Shown here piece after piece: positions 54,676-62,987 of a stretch of DNA of 64,000 nt; position 1 is the stretch's first letter, and each line of letters opens with the position of its first letter. The position numbers and the translations under genes were made by a program. The notes under the pieces were generated by a model. It saw only the letters and a program-made list of their open reading frames with translations, ran no database searches and was not told where the DNA came from. The stretch is from Gammaproteobacteria bacterium (lineage in GTDB: Bacteria > Pseudomonadota > Gammaproteobacteria > Pseudomonadales > Pseudohongiellaceae), in assembly GCA_041395725.1 (NCBI GenBank), contig JAWKZW010000001.1:1798001-1862000 (forward strand), given 5' to 3'.

Positions 54676-55144
54676 AAGGGTCTATCCTCTCAAGAATTAG
54701 ACCCTCCGGTAAACCCGGGGCGATTCAAGTTGCCTCTGCGGATCAATAAAATATGAAATAGAAAGTGATCTCAAAGCTGTCGTGAACTGTCACTGTAGAT
54801 TCTGTAGTAAGGCACACGGCGCGGCTTTCACAACTCTTCTATTTATACCGCTTGCTAATCTTACAATTACCGAAGGTAAGGAATTCCTAAGTAGCTACCA
54901 TGTCGAACACCTGAACGCAGATAGGTGTTTTTGCTCCGAGTGTGGCACGCGGTTATACAATTCTCTGCCGTCTTTGGGAAGGGCCAGCATAGTTATTGCT
55001 ACTTTAACTACCGATGAAGAATTACGTCCATTAGCACATGTTAATACAGAATCAAAATGTACTTGGTTTCAAATAAATGATGAGTTACCACAGTTTCTAT
55101 CATCGCCAAGTCCTGTTGAGTTTACGGAATTATTGTCAAATTAG

Positions 55145-56213
55145 TGAAGTGGATTCTGAGCAAATTTGTAGTAGCCTTGGATGACTGCTTTTAGGCCGGA
55201 AGCTGACCTTTGGCAGACTCAATGCTACTTCCGCTTTTAGCGGACCTGAGACAAAACGCCAAGTCGGATCACATCATTCCTCACGGCTGCTTTCAGGGGA
55301 AGATCCGACACTACCTGTTTGGTCAAGCCTGAGCTACTACAAATAAAAATTGCCCCCCGGGCACTTCATCCCACCCTGTCGTCCCATCCCCTGCTGACGC
55401 CGATGCAGCTCCTTAGGAGTGCCAACTTCTCTTACCCTGCTCACTCCCCTCTTCCTTGAGGAGTGTCCGTAGACAAGCCTCAGACGCAGTCTGGGGCGCA
55501 GGCTATGGCGCACTCCCTATAAAAAACAAATACCCTCACACTTACTTTACTTACTGGCTTCGGAATTAAGCCACTCAAACCAGTAAATAAAATCTCCAAG
55601 TCAAGAGCCAGCAGCTTTTCTAATTATTATTAATAGTCTTGCACTGAAGTGGTCACTGCCCGTGGACCAGCACACATCGTCGCTGCGCTACGCACACCTC
55701 CTCTGTGCTGCTCGCCGACCGGCGAACCTGTAAGCTTCCCACAAGAGGCCAGAGAGCCACCCTCCGCACACGTAGTCCATATGCTGGGAGTTCTTATTGC
55801 TACTAGCTTAATCTTATCTTCCTGGTTTGAGGGAGTGTCTTATCTGCCTGGTCTTGAAACGGCTAACGGGCCACCAGCCTCCTTCCATGAAGCCTGGTTA
55901 GCTGCTGTCATGATTCCAGTACAGAGCTGCACAGTGGCGACGCCTGAGTTCGTTGCGAGCTTGATGTAGAAATCCTGGTTTAGCCCGATAGATTGCTCAT
56001 CTGCAACTGATTGAATTAGGTATTAAAGCGGTATATGTTATCCCCAAAAAAACCAAAAACAGGGAAGAAATTCGGCCTTTGCGCTTTTCATTAACAAACT
56101 TACCCCAGGGTATCTGCCTGAATAGCAGAGTTATTTCTTTTTCTGGTGTGTTTTCGAAAAGCGTCAATAGGAAATAAATCCTGTCAACAGATGTTATAAC
56201 TATGGAGAGTGAA
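55145..56213. other. long stretch without a credible gene
   Basis: About 1.07 kb. The first part (55165-55260) holds a copy of the dispersed repeat (GGCCGGAAGCTGACC ... CTACTTCCGCTTTTAGCGGACC). An open frame at 55649-55969 (106 codons) starts at an unsupported position and reads unlike a protein in its first third. It is treated as chance or as a decayed gene. Confidence 0.35.
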
Positions 56214-56696
56214 ATGGAAAGATACATCGTTACAAGGAATGAAATCGATGAGCACGAAGGCATAAAGAAGACGCATTTTCTAAACAATAATGCTCAGAGA
56301 ACAAATAAATCATTAGGAGATTTAACTGGCCTGTCTGGTTTTGGCTTTCATATTATTGAAGTAAGCCCCGGCCACTATTCCACAGAGTTTCATATGCACT
56401 ACCACGAGGATGAGTGTGTCTATATTCTTGAGGGGGAGGCAGAGGCAACAATCGGCGATGAAAAATACAAAGTATTCCCAGGAGACTTCATTGGTTATCG
56501 TGCCGGTGGTAAGCCCCACGAACTTTACAACAATGGTAGCATTCCTCTCAAGTGTATTGTTGTAGGCCAGCGTTTAGCTCATGATGTCGGGGACTATCCA
56601 AATTTAGGAAAACGCATCTATAGGCAAAAAGATATGCCGTGGAACTTAGTAGATATTGAAAATATACATGAACCAGTCGCAGGTAAAAAGTCATAG
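56214..56696 (+). CDS. cupin-domain protein
   Basis: A 160-residue protein from ATG 56214, with GGAGAG 5-6 bases upstream; the ATG at 56202 is less well placed. The cupin motifs are HYSTEFHMHYHEDECVYILEGEAEATIG (metal-binding His, His, Glu) and FPGDFIGYRAGGKPHELYNNG (second His). It is probably a small metal-binding enzyme or sugar-binding protein, with C-terminal DMPWNLVDIENI typical of one cupin subgroup. It is followed by an attC-like hairpin. Confidence 0.82.
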   Translation: MERYIVTRNEIDEHEGIKKTHFLNNNAQRTNKSLGDLTGLSGFGFHIIEVSPGHYSTEFHMHYHEDECVYILEGEAEATIGDEKYKVFPGDFIGYRAGGKPHELYNNGSIPLKCIVVGQRLAHDVGDYPNLGKRIYRQKDMPWNLVDIENIHEPVAGKKS

Positions 56697-56698
56697 CA

Positions 56699-56760
56699 AG
56701 GCAATCAAAGACGCCTTCGGCTGGACGCGCTAACGCGCGCCCTTTATTGCGGCGTTATGC
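56699..56760 (+). repeat. attC-like site after the cupin cassette
   Basis: It contains AGACGCC, the hairpin GGACGCGC/GCGCGCC, and ends GCG/TTATGC. The following cassette begins TTATGCGT and its own end reads ACGCATAA (57167-57174), the complement, as expected of a cassette's core sites. Confidence 0.65.
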
Positions 56761-56778
56761 GTCTTTGGAGCACATCTA

Positions 56779-57153
56779 ATGCGTAGAGACTTTGATCTAA
56801 TCCGACAGATTTTGTTTGTAGCCGAGGGCGCGAAACCAGAACAGCGTATTAGCCTGAAGGACTTTGAGGAGCGTCATGCAGATAGTCTCGAAGAAGTATC
56901 AGAGCACGTTCAACTTCTTGATCGCGCTGGGTATCTAAACGCTACTGTGTCCAAAGAGTTGTCACCTAATGGTCCCCGGCAGTTTTTCATTAACCGGCTA
57001 GAGTGGGCTGGCCACGATTATTTGGATGCTGTGAGGGATTCCGGTATTTGGGCCAGAACCAAGGAAAGGCTCGGTGTTGTAGGTGGTAGTGCCAGTCTTG
57101 AAATCGTAAAAGCTGTGGCGGTTAAAGTCGTCTCCGAGGCATTGGGTTTGTAG
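56779..57153 (+). CDS. DUF2513-like protein
   Basis: A 124-residue protein. MRRDFDLIRQILFVAE at the start and INRLEWAGHDYLDAVRDSGIWARTKERLGVVGGSASLEIVKAVAVK match the layout of DUF2513, a small winged-helix-like family common in phages and cassettes. Function unknown. It lies within a cassette whose start (TTATGCGT) and end (ACGCATAA) are complementary. Confidence 0.78.
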   Translation: MRRDFDLIRQILFVAEGAKPEQRISLKDFEERHADSLEEVSEHVQLLDRAGYLNATVSKELSPNGPRQFFINRLEWAGHDYLDAVRDSGIWARTKERLGVVGGSASLEIVKAVAVKVVSEALGL

Positions 57154-57159
57154 CTATGG

Positions 57160-57225
57160 CAGGGCAACGCATAAAAAGTCAAGGCTTCGGACGTCAAAAC
57201 CGCAGCCCGAAATTTGCTTTTACTA
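57160..57225 (+). repeat. attC-like end of the DUF2513 cassette
   Basis: ACGCATAA (57167-57174) is the complement of the cassette start TTATGCGT. It is followed by AAGGCTTCGG and CCGCAGCCC. The right-hand core is not obvious, so the site may be decayed. Confidence 0.45.
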
Positions 57226-57414
57226 GCGATAGAAGTATTTGATGATACCCTGCTAGGGTATACGCATCACTCTATGAGTCTAGTTAGAACTAAAGACAAT
57301 CTATTTACTAGCATTGTTTGCGCAGAACCAACATATTAAAAAGCAGACGGGGGCTGACACCCTGCCCATTATTCAATGGAGTCATTTATCTTTGGCTTCG
57401 AGGAACAGCAGAAT

Positions 57415-57672
57415 ATGAGCACCAATATAGAAGGTTTTCGAGCCGCACTAAAAGAAACTTTAAAGGTCGCTGAAAACCTTGGAGTTGTCGCTGTCGATGT
57501 AAAGTCGGGGAACCTCCATCGGAGGATTGGCGGTTATCCTGATAAAGATCATCGAATGCCAATTTGCTGTGATGCCATGCGCTAGGAAATGAAGGCTGGT
57601 GACGAGATCGTAAACCAGCCAGAAAAAGGTAAAGGTGCGAGTTTAGTAATACGCTACCAGCTGCCCAGGTGA
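57415..57672 (+). pseudogene. small protein gene with an in-frame amber codon
   Basis: From ATG 57415 (GAGGAA 10 bases upstream) the frame reads MSTNIEGFRAALKETLKVAENLG ... GGYPDKDHRMPICCDAMR, then TAG at 57583. It continues EMKAGDEIVNQPEKGKGASLVIRYQLPR to a natural stop at 57672. Protein-like sequence on both sides of the stop points to a single nonsense mutation in an 85-codon gene. I recall similar unnamed small proteins but no function. Confidence 0.65.
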
Positions 57673-57727
57673 AATTGGGCCATACAAATAAATCAAATAT
57701 AAAACAGTTTGCTACACTCACAGCTTG

Positions 57728-57797
57728 TGAATTGCCTACAGCCATTTTTACAAGCTTGCGCTCCGCAAACTGCGCCTATTATTACGGGCTATGTGTC
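57728..57797 (+). repeat. attC-like site before the DUF2059 cassette
   Basis: GCCTACA, then the hairpin AAGCTTGCGCTCCGCAAACT, then ATTACGGGC directly followed by TATGTGTC. The expected GTTATGTGTC seems to have lost GT. The end of this cassette reads GACACATAAC (58115-58124), the matching complement. Confidence 0.6.
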
Positions 57798-57801
57798 TCG
57801 G

Positions 57802-58110
57802 GTGAGTAACGTGGATACGGATAGAAAAAGAGAACTTGCTGAAAAAGTAGTCGATCTCACGGTAATGAGTCGCGTGAGGTCATTTGCGAACTTAAATGGA
57901 GTTCCCGACGCTGATATGACCGAGAAATTGAGGTCAAGAATGCGCCAGGAACAAACTGAGCTGTATATCAAACACTTCGAACCTGAACAGTTACTAGCAC
58001 TACTCGACTTTTACAACACAGAAATTGGCCAATCTATATTAGAGAGCCAGAAAAAAGTTTCTGATGAGTTAGCAGCTGGAACACGGATAGTTTCTGGCGA
58101 GGTTAAGTGA
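57802..58110 (+). CDS. DUF2059-like protein, short form
   Basis: About 102 residues from the GTG at 57802. The frame is open further upstream, but that part runs through the attC-like site. The segment ELYIKHFEPEQLLALLDFYNTEIGQSILESQKKVSDEL is the DUF2059 core. Family members usually have a signal peptide and about 150 residues, so this copy is short at the N-terminus and could be truncated by cassette formation. Function unknown. Confidence 0.6.
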   Translation: MSNVDTDRKRELAEKVVDLTVMSRVRSFANLNGVPDADMTEKLRSRMRQEQTELYIKHFEPEQLLALLDFYNTEIGQSILESQKKVSDELAAGTRIVSGEVK

Positions 58111-58114
58111 TGAC

Positions 58115-58173
58115 GACACATAACACATCAACAAGGAAGCAGTGGGCTACCACTGCCATTACGGGCGTTAACT
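58115..58173 (+). repeat. attC-like site of the DUF2059 cassette
   Basis: R''-like ACATAAC (58118-58124), CAACAAG, the terminal hairpin GCAGTGG/CCACTGC, then GGGCG/TTAACT. It is about 59 bases, within the normal attC size range. The next gene starts 11 bases after its R' core. Confidence 0.7.
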
Positions 58174-58183
58174 AGAAGACTTT

Positions 58184-58642
58184 ATGACAATTACTCTAGC
58201 GGCAATACTCTCGCTTATTACAGCACTCATAGGAGCAGTCTTCGGTCATGTGCTGTCTGAGAAAAAGAGCCGCAATGACGAACTGGCTAAAATGCGCTTG
58301 GATTCTTATACTGATTTTCTGAAATCCATCTCTCTATTAGTCTCCGCTAGAAGATCAGGCCGAACGCAAGATGAGATCACTGAGCTTGCATTGCTCAACG
58401 ATGCAAAGGCCAGGATCTGTGTATGTTCTGATGCACCTGTTGTGGTGGCTCTAGAGAGCTTTTGGCTTCAAGGCGGCACACTTGAAAAAGAACAAGAAAT
58501 TATCGCTTTCACAAAACTGGTGAGGGCTATGCGTAAAAGTATGGGAAGAGATAGTCTTTCTCTCGAAGTTCAGTTATCAGAAGTACTGTTTAAGCTTGAG
58601 CCTTCGACTTACTCATACCGAAGAGAAGACAATGAAGACTAA
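58184..58642 (+). CDS. membrane-anchored protein paired with a HEPN-motif protein
   Basis: A 152-residue protein. One N-terminal membrane helix (ITLAAILSLITALIGAVFGHVLS) is followed by a helical cytoplasmic domain beginning EKKSRNDELAKMRLDSYTDFLKSIS. No family recognised. It overlaps the next gene by 11 bases, so the two form a translationally coupled pair in one cassette. Confidence 0.6.
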   Translation: MTITLAAILSLITALIGAVFGHVLSEKKSRNDELAKMRLDSYTDFLKSISLLVSARRSGRTQDEITELALLNDAKARICVCSDAPVVVALESFWLQGGTLEKEQEIIAFTKLVRAMRKSMGRDSLSLEVQLSEVLFKLEPSTYSYRREDNED

Positions 58643-59126
58643 GAACGCTCCAGCAATCCAAAAAGACTACGACAGGGTAGAACGTGAAGCCGCAACCGCT
58701 ATTGGCTATATTCTTTTTGAATTTACTCAGCTGGATATGGAGCTCGGATTGTACCTCTGCTGGTCAGATCATAGTGTTGGCGTGGAGGAACTGACGAAGA
58801 AAGTTAACGACATGAACTTCAACCTCCGAATCAACCTCTTAAAAGTTAAGGTGCAGGAAAAGTTTTCTGGGGCACTAAACATCGTTAAGAAGTATGACGA
58901 ATGGATTAACGATGCTCACGGCATACGGGAACTGAGAAATGAGCTTTTCCATGGCCGCTGGGGATTTGACTTGCAACGGCAAAGCGCAGCGAACGTCGTG
59001 GGCTTACCTACTTCTCCATTACAAAAGAGCCGGTTATTCACCATCGCTGAACTATTAGACCACAAGGATTCAATCAGGCAGTTACGCTCAAGACTGGCCG
59101 ATCTAAGAAAATCGAATCCGGTGTAA
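58632..59126 (+). CDS. HEPN-motif protein, second gene of a two-gene cassette
   Basis: A 164-residue protein from ATG 58632, with GAGAAG 4 bases upstream. IRELRNELFHGRWGF holds the R-N-x3-H form (R-x4-H) that marks active HEPN RNases, in a mostly helical protein (AATAIGYILFEFTQLDMELGLYLCW). It overlaps the membrane protein gene upstream. HEPN proteins are frequent effectors of toxin-antitoxin and phage-defence pairs; this pairing with a membrane protein is suggestive but not shown to be such a system. Confidence 0.55.
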   Translation: MKTKNAPAIQKDYDRVEREAATAIGYILFEFTQLDMELGLYLCWSDHSVGVEELTKKVNDMNFNLRINLLKVKVQEKFSGALNIVKKYDEWINDAHGIRELRNELFHGRWGFDLQRQSAANVVGLPTSPLQKSRLFTIAELLDHKDSIRQLRSRLADLRKSNPV

Positions 59127-59500
59127 AGCGATTTAATATCTATGTCGGGAAAAAATCGTCACTATAAGCAAGCCTTCGCTAAAGTAATGGACTTGCAGCC
59201 CCTGGGGGCGTCAACTGAGGCCCGACAGAGGGCAAATTCCAGCCCCTCCGGTGCGTTTTGGCCTTTCAGGTGACCCCATAGTACCATCTCGCCGTATCGC
59301 TCCTAAAAAAGGCCCAGAATAGTGTGTATGGCCCATATGACTATGCTGGCCACTTGGCTTGACTCCGCAGCGAATGTCAGGTGTGATTGATAGCTGATGA
59401 AGGCCGAGCTGCAATAACATTGTCAGCTCCAGGCGTCTACTTTACGTGGACCATCAGACAGTTAGTTAAATTCAATCAAATTTTATAAAGGAACTAACGT
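59127..59500. other. intergenic region, no gene recognised
   Basis: It contains GGCCCGACAGAGGGC...GGTGCG and other remnants vaguely like the dispersed repeat. The RBS of the next gene (AAAGGAAC) is at its end. Confidence 0.3.
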
Positions 59501-59833
59501 ATGGCAGGAAAATTTGAGCTTTATAAAGATAAAGCAGGTGAATTCAGGTTTAGACTCAAAGCTGGAAACGGTGAAACTGTCGGATCCTCTGAGGGCTATA
59601 AAGCCAAAGCAGGTGCCAGCAATGGAATTGAGTCCGTCAAGAAGAACTCTCAGGATGATAAGCGGTTCGAGGTCTATGAGGGCAAGAATGAAAAGTTCTA
59701 CTTCAGACTGAAAGCTGGGAATGGTGAGATTATCCTTACTTCTCAATCGTACTCGTCAGAGAGTGCAGCAAAAGACGGAACTCAGGCCGTAAAGCGAGCT
59801 GCAGACGGCGCTAGCACCGTTGAGGTTGAATAA
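59501..59833 (+). CDS. YegP-like protein with two DUF1508 repeats
   Basis: A 110-residue protein built of two similar halves. GKFELYKDKAGEFRFRLKAGNGETVGSSEGY and KRFEVYEGKNEKFYFRLKAGNGEIILTSQSY are each followed by a KAGASNGIESVKKN-type helix. This is the DUF1508 (YegP) tandem-repeat fold. Function is unknown, although such proteins are common in cassette arrays. AAAGGAAC precedes the ATG. Confidence 0.9.
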   Translation: MAGKFELYKDKAGEFRFRLKAGNGETVGSSEGYKAKAGASNGIESVKKNSQDDKRFEVYEGKNEKFYFRLKAGNGEIILTSQSYSSESAAKDGTQAVKRAADGASTVEVE

Positions 59834-59838
59834 TTCTA

Positions 59839-60090
59839 ATGGGCGTGGGAGGTAAATATATTGCCTCCCTTCTCCGTCACCTTTGGCCTAAAGCCAATCA
59901 GAAAACACCCGCCCCCACATTTCTGCTGACGAATAATGAGCCGGCCACTGCGCATCAGTGCCACGGCAAGGATCACCCACAGTACCGTCATGGCTTCGAG
60001 ACGAAGGCGGCGAAGGAGTATCGCCGACAGAAGATGGCTGAGCTCAGGGCTATGGAACGGGACCTGAAAGCACGTGGGTTGATGAGGTAA
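59839..60090 (+). CDS. small basic hypothetical protein
   Basis: An 83-residue basic protein starting 5 bases after the DUF1508 gene. It contains CHGKDHPQYRHGFETKAAKEYRRQKMAELRAMERDLKARG, likely helical at the C-terminus. No clear RBS of its own; coupling to the upstream gene is possible. No family recognised. Confidence 0.4.
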   Translation: MGVGGKYIASLLRHLWPKANQKTPAPTFLLTNNEPATAHQCHGKDHPQYRHGFETKAAKEYRRQKMAELRAMERDLKARGLMR

Positions 60091-60359
60091 TGCAAGACGC
60101 AGTTAAGCGATTCACGGTCAAGCTGGGGATGTTACGTGGGCCAAGGACACCGGGCAGAAAGCCGACTTGATTGAACACGATGGCAGCTTTACTTAATAAA
60201 CCCGGCATACGCCGTTGTATTCGCACAAGGACAGGAGTCAACTCCAAGGCGACCTAAGAGACTCGGAGGGTTAGCCGCTCTTTTCCGCACGGCTACTGTG
60301 GATTTCGCCCATTTTCAGTGGGATACTGACTAACAATAATAAGCCCCCCTCCACTACTG

Positions 60360-60854
60360 ATGTTTGCTATGCGAGATATCGTGGACATTGAAACTCTTTC
60401 CAACCTCGATTTGCTTCAGTTGCATTCTTCTATAATCGAAGAGCTAAAACGACGAGGTGTGGTTCGCACAAAAAACAACCCTGTTGGAGACTACACAGAA
60501 TGGCTGGTGGCCCGGGGTTTAGGTCTAGAGCTGGCGAATAATTCTGTTGCAGGGTTCGATGGAATAGATAGGGATGGGGTAAAAATCCAGATTAAGGGGC
60601 GGAGAATCACACCGGACAATAATTCGAGGCAACTTAGCGCGATTCGAAATCTTGAATCTCAAGACTTTGACCAACTAGCAGCAGTTATATTTGATGAGAA
60701 TTACAATATTCTGGATGCCGTCATAATGCCACATGAGGTGATAGGAGATTATGCCTCATATAGAGCGCACACGAACGCTCACATATTGCATCTTCGGGGG
60801 GCTATTCTCAGCGATCCCCGAGTCAGAGATATTAGGGCTGTCCTAGACGGCTAA
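60360..60854 (+). CDS. PD-(D/E)xK-nuclease-like protein
   Basis: 164 residues from ATG 60360; ATG 60369 is an alternative and neither has a strong RBS. NPVGDYTEWLVARGLGLELANNSVAGFDGIDRDGVKIQIKGRRI resembles restriction-endonuclease-like folds, where an acidic residue precedes a short beta strand ending in (E/Q)xK. Such proteins can be nucleases or inactive relatives. No methyltransferase partner is present, so it is not a classical restriction system as it stands. Confidence 0.5.
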   Translation: MFAMRDIVDIETLSNLDLLQLHSSIIEELKRRGVVRTKNNPVGDYTEWLVARGLGLELANNSVAGFDGIDRDGVKIQIKGRRITPDNNSRQLSAIRNLESQDFDQLAAVIFDENYNILDAVIMPHEVIGDYASYRAHTNAHILHLRGAILSDPRVRDIRAVLDG

Positions 60855-60864
60855 TAAGCGAATC

Positions 60865-60968
60865 AATGTCGGCTACGAAGCCGTGAGCGGAAGTAGAATC
60901 AAAACAATCTTACTACCGCTTTTAAACTGCGGACGTTTGACAGTAGCGCGAAACTAGCACGGTTAAAC
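60865..60968 (+). repeat. dispersed repeat unit ending in an attC-like core
   Basis: GAAGCCGTGAGCGGAAGTAG and CTACCGCTTTTAAACTGCGGACG form an interrupted inverted repeat. The region ends GG/TTAAACCT (GTTAAAC fits GTTRRRY), followed within 3 bases by the next ATG. Confidence 0.5.
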
Positions 60969-60970
60969 CT

Positions 60971-61384
60971 ATGAGCATAAAAATAACCATTGAAACCACA
61001 GTCAATGCTAGCTTGGACGATGTCTGGTCAGCATGGATTACTCCAGACGACATTAATCAATGGAACGCAGCTACAAACGATTGGCACAACCCAAGTAGTA
61101 CAAATGATCTGCGAGTTGGTGGTCGTTTCTCTTATCGAATGGAAGCTAAAGATGGCAGCATGGGTTTCGATTTCGAGGGTACATATACGACGATAATCGA
61201 GAAGCAACTAATTGAATTTGATATGGATGATGAAAGGACAGTTTCTATCCGTTTTGTGTCTGAGGATGGCCAGGTTAGAGTCATCGAATCTTTCGACGCA
61301 GAAGATGAACATTCGGCGGAACAACAACGCCAGGGCTGGCAGAGTATTCTTAACAATTTTGCTAAATATGTTGAATTAAAATGA
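60971..61384 (+). CDS. SRPBCC/AHSA1-like protein
   Basis: A 137-residue protein of the START/Bet v1 superfamily, AHSA1 type. It starts IKITIETTVNASLDDVWSAWITPDDINQWNAATNDWHNP, continues with RVGGRFSYRMEAKDGSMGFDFEGTYTTI, and ends GWQSILNNFAKYVE. These small hydrophobic-pocket proteins bind varied ligands. It starts just after a TTAAACCT boundary, as in gene cassettes. Confidence 0.88.
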   Translation: MSIKITIETTVNASLDDVWSAWITPDDINQWNAATNDWHNPSSTNDLRVGGRFSYRMEAKDGSMGFDFEGTYTTIIEKQLIEFDMDDERTVSIRFVSEDGQVRVIESFDAEDEHSAEQQRQGWQSILNNFAKYVELK

Positions 61385-61503
61385 CAACAATAATGAATGC
61401 TATCGTACCCAAAGTGAGTTTGTGAAAATCTCGATCGCAGACTGCCGAGAATCGTTTGGCTAAGTCATATATCGATCCATTAAGGGCACCAAGGAGCAAG
61501 GCT

Positions 61504-62298
61504 ATGTCTAACAAACACGGCGATTTTATTTGGTATGAATTGATGACCAGCGACCCTGACGCTGCTCAGGAGTTTTATGGGCCGCTGCTCGGCTGGAACT
61601 TTAGCGATAGCGGACAGAAGGATCGTGACTATCGCATCGTTTCTATGAACGACAAAGGGATTGGCGGGTTGATGAAAATACCCGATGGCGCGCCGGGCCC
61701 ATCTTGTTGGATGGGTTACATTCTTGTTGATGATGTTGATGTTTCGGCAAGGTCAATCAAGACCGCCGGCGGAACCATCCACATGCAGCCGCAAGATATA
61801 CCTGGTGCCGGAAGGATCTCGTTTGTGACTGATCCTCAAGGTGTAATGTTTTACATCATGAAGCCCACCCCGCCTGCAGAAAATCCCGACTTAACAAGCA
61901 CCGCCTTTGCGGCTATTGAGCCCATGATTGGCCATTGCGCCTGGAATGAACTCGCGACCAGCGACCAGGCAGGCGCGGTTGACTTTTACACCAATCAGTT
62001 CGGCTGGAAGCAGGAGGGCGATATAGATATGGGCCCGATGGGGACTTATCAATTCTTTCAACACGGCCCAGGCATGATCGGAGCTGTGATGACAAAGCCC
62101 GATGAAATGCCTGTATCCACATGGACGTACTATTTTCGAGTGCCAAACATAGACGAGGCGGTGACGACGACCAAGGCGAATGGTGGTCAGATAACTCTTG
62201 AGCCGACCGAAATCCCTGGCGGTGAGTTTCAAGTTAACGGCATAGACCCGCAGGGCGCGTCGTTCGCGCTGGTGGGACCACGCAAAAACGAAGGCTGA
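61504..62298 (+). CDS. two-domain VOC (glyoxalase/bleomycin-resistance-like) protein
   Basis: A 264-residue protein from ATG 61504, behind AAGGAG. The longer frame from 61456 has no ribosome site. It has two tandem VOC domains. The first starts GDFIWYELMTSDPDAAQEFYGPLLGWNF and ends DPQGVMFYIMKP. The second starts GHCAWNELATSDQAGAVDFYTNQFGWK and ends DPQGASFALVGP. VOC proteins are metal-dependent lyases, dioxygenases or drug-binding proteins. The natural ligand is unknown. Confidence 0.88.
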   Translation: MSNKHGDFIWYELMTSDPDAAQEFYGPLLGWNFSDSGQKDRDYRIVSMNDKGIGGLMKIPDGAPGPSCWMGYILVDDVDVSARSIKTAGGTIHMQPQDIPGAGRISFVTDPQGVMFYIMKPTPPAENPDLTSTAFAAIEPMIGHCAWNELATSDQAGAVDFYTNQFGWKQEGDIDMGPMGTYQFFQHGPGMIGAVMTKPDEMPVSTWTYYFRVPNIDEAVTTTKANGGQITLEPTEIPGGEFQVNGIDPQGASFALVGPRKNEG

Positions 62299-62316
62299 CA
62301 AATAGACTAATGGGGT

Positions 62317-62529
62317 GTGGCTAAAAGGCGATATTCCAATAATTTTTATTCACACCCAGTCCGATCACGTTCAGTTTGGATTTTCGCAGGAGCTACCTTT
62401 ACCGATCCAATAGAAATGCTCCGGGGGAAGGGAAAGTATGTGCGACATAACCGAGTAGAGAAAATCGAAGATATCGATCGCGTTGCATTTGCAACTATGA
62501 TTCGCAAGGCAGTTAGAGCGCCATCTTAA
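62317..62529 (+). CDS. DUF1801-like C-terminal fragment
   Basis: A 70-residue frame starting with GTG at 62317. Its C-terminal part MLRGKGKYVRHNRVEKIEDIDRVAFATMIRKAV resembles the end of DUF1801 proteins (YdhG-like). The N-terminal half does not, and a full domain would be about 120-140 residues. It is therefore probably a truncated gene. Confidence 0.4.
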   Translation: MAKRRYSNNFYSHPVRSRSVWIFAGATFTDPIEMLRGKGKYVRHNRVEKIEDIDRVAFATMIRKAVRAPS

Positions 62530-62987
62530 AGGTAACCCTCGACCCTCTTTAACTGTAGTAGTGTCATTACCAAGGGAAACTGGCGGACTAATTACCAAGC
62601 GACTTTGTCGTAGCAGCGTAGCAAGCTGCCTTTTCAACAACAAGCTGCTTCCCATTTATCAACTGGTCATGGCAAGAGAATTTGATTTGTGAAGTCTTAA
62701 CTTCCGCAATTAAGCCGGTTTCGGTAATAGAGGCAGCATAAGGCTACTTCCGCTATCATGAAAGCCGACGTTGAAGCGTGGCCCGGAGACCGGCAGCTAC
62801 TGAACCCGAAGCGGAAGTGGTTTTTGTGCAGTGATTATGCCCGCATTCGCGATATTATCCTTCTAGTTCCGATATGTTCGTTACCGGAACTTTTTTAAAT
62901 GGCTCTGTATAAATGTGTTACAAGGCCGAGGATTCTTACTATGAAAATTTGCGATTCCCCACGGATGGTGGGAGATGCTTGTAGCCC
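62530..62987. other. intergenic region with dispersed repeat unit
   Basis: CTACTTCCGCTATCATGAAAGCCGACG ... CCGGCAGCTACTGAACCCGAAGCGGAAGTGG (about 62750-62821) is an inverted-repeat unit like those near 46060, 55200 and 60890. No gene recognised. Confidence 0.4.

Larger units (their letters stand above)
53408..54727 (-). mobile_element. IS3-family element in the GFA gene
   Basis: A 1320-bp element. The inverted ends begin TGAATCGCCCCGGG and include CGGAGGGTC on both sides. A 3-bp target duplication AGT lies at 53405-53407 and 54728-54730. It carries intact orfA and orfB on the minus strand. It is a different IS3 subgroup from the one at 47494, judged by its ends and OrfA. Confidence 0.93.
53393..55144 (+). 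pseudogene. GFA/CENP-V-domain protein gene, split by an IS3 element after codon 5
   Basis: ATG 53393 (GGAG 8 bases upstream) reads MYQGS up to 53407. After the IS (53408-54727) and the duplicated AGT codon, the frame continues CLCGSIKYEIESDLKAVVNCHCRFCSKAHGAAF, then DRCFCSECGTRLYNS, to the stop at 55144. The reconstructed 142-residue protein has the zinc-binding CxC, CHC and CxxC clusters of the glutathione-dependent formaldehyde-activating (GFA) fold. The two zinc sites and the catalytic region are all in the 3' part. An internal GTG at 54782 would give a product lacking the first CxC. Confidence 0.92.

Noticed and set aside
55649..55969. 106-codon open frame in the cassette region
   Set aside because: No ribosome site, poor protein-like composition at the start, and no recognisable domain. 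Treated as chance or decay.
60360..60854. Restriction-modification system
   Set aside because: Only a weak PD-(D/E)xK resemblance and no methyltransferase or specificity gene beside it.
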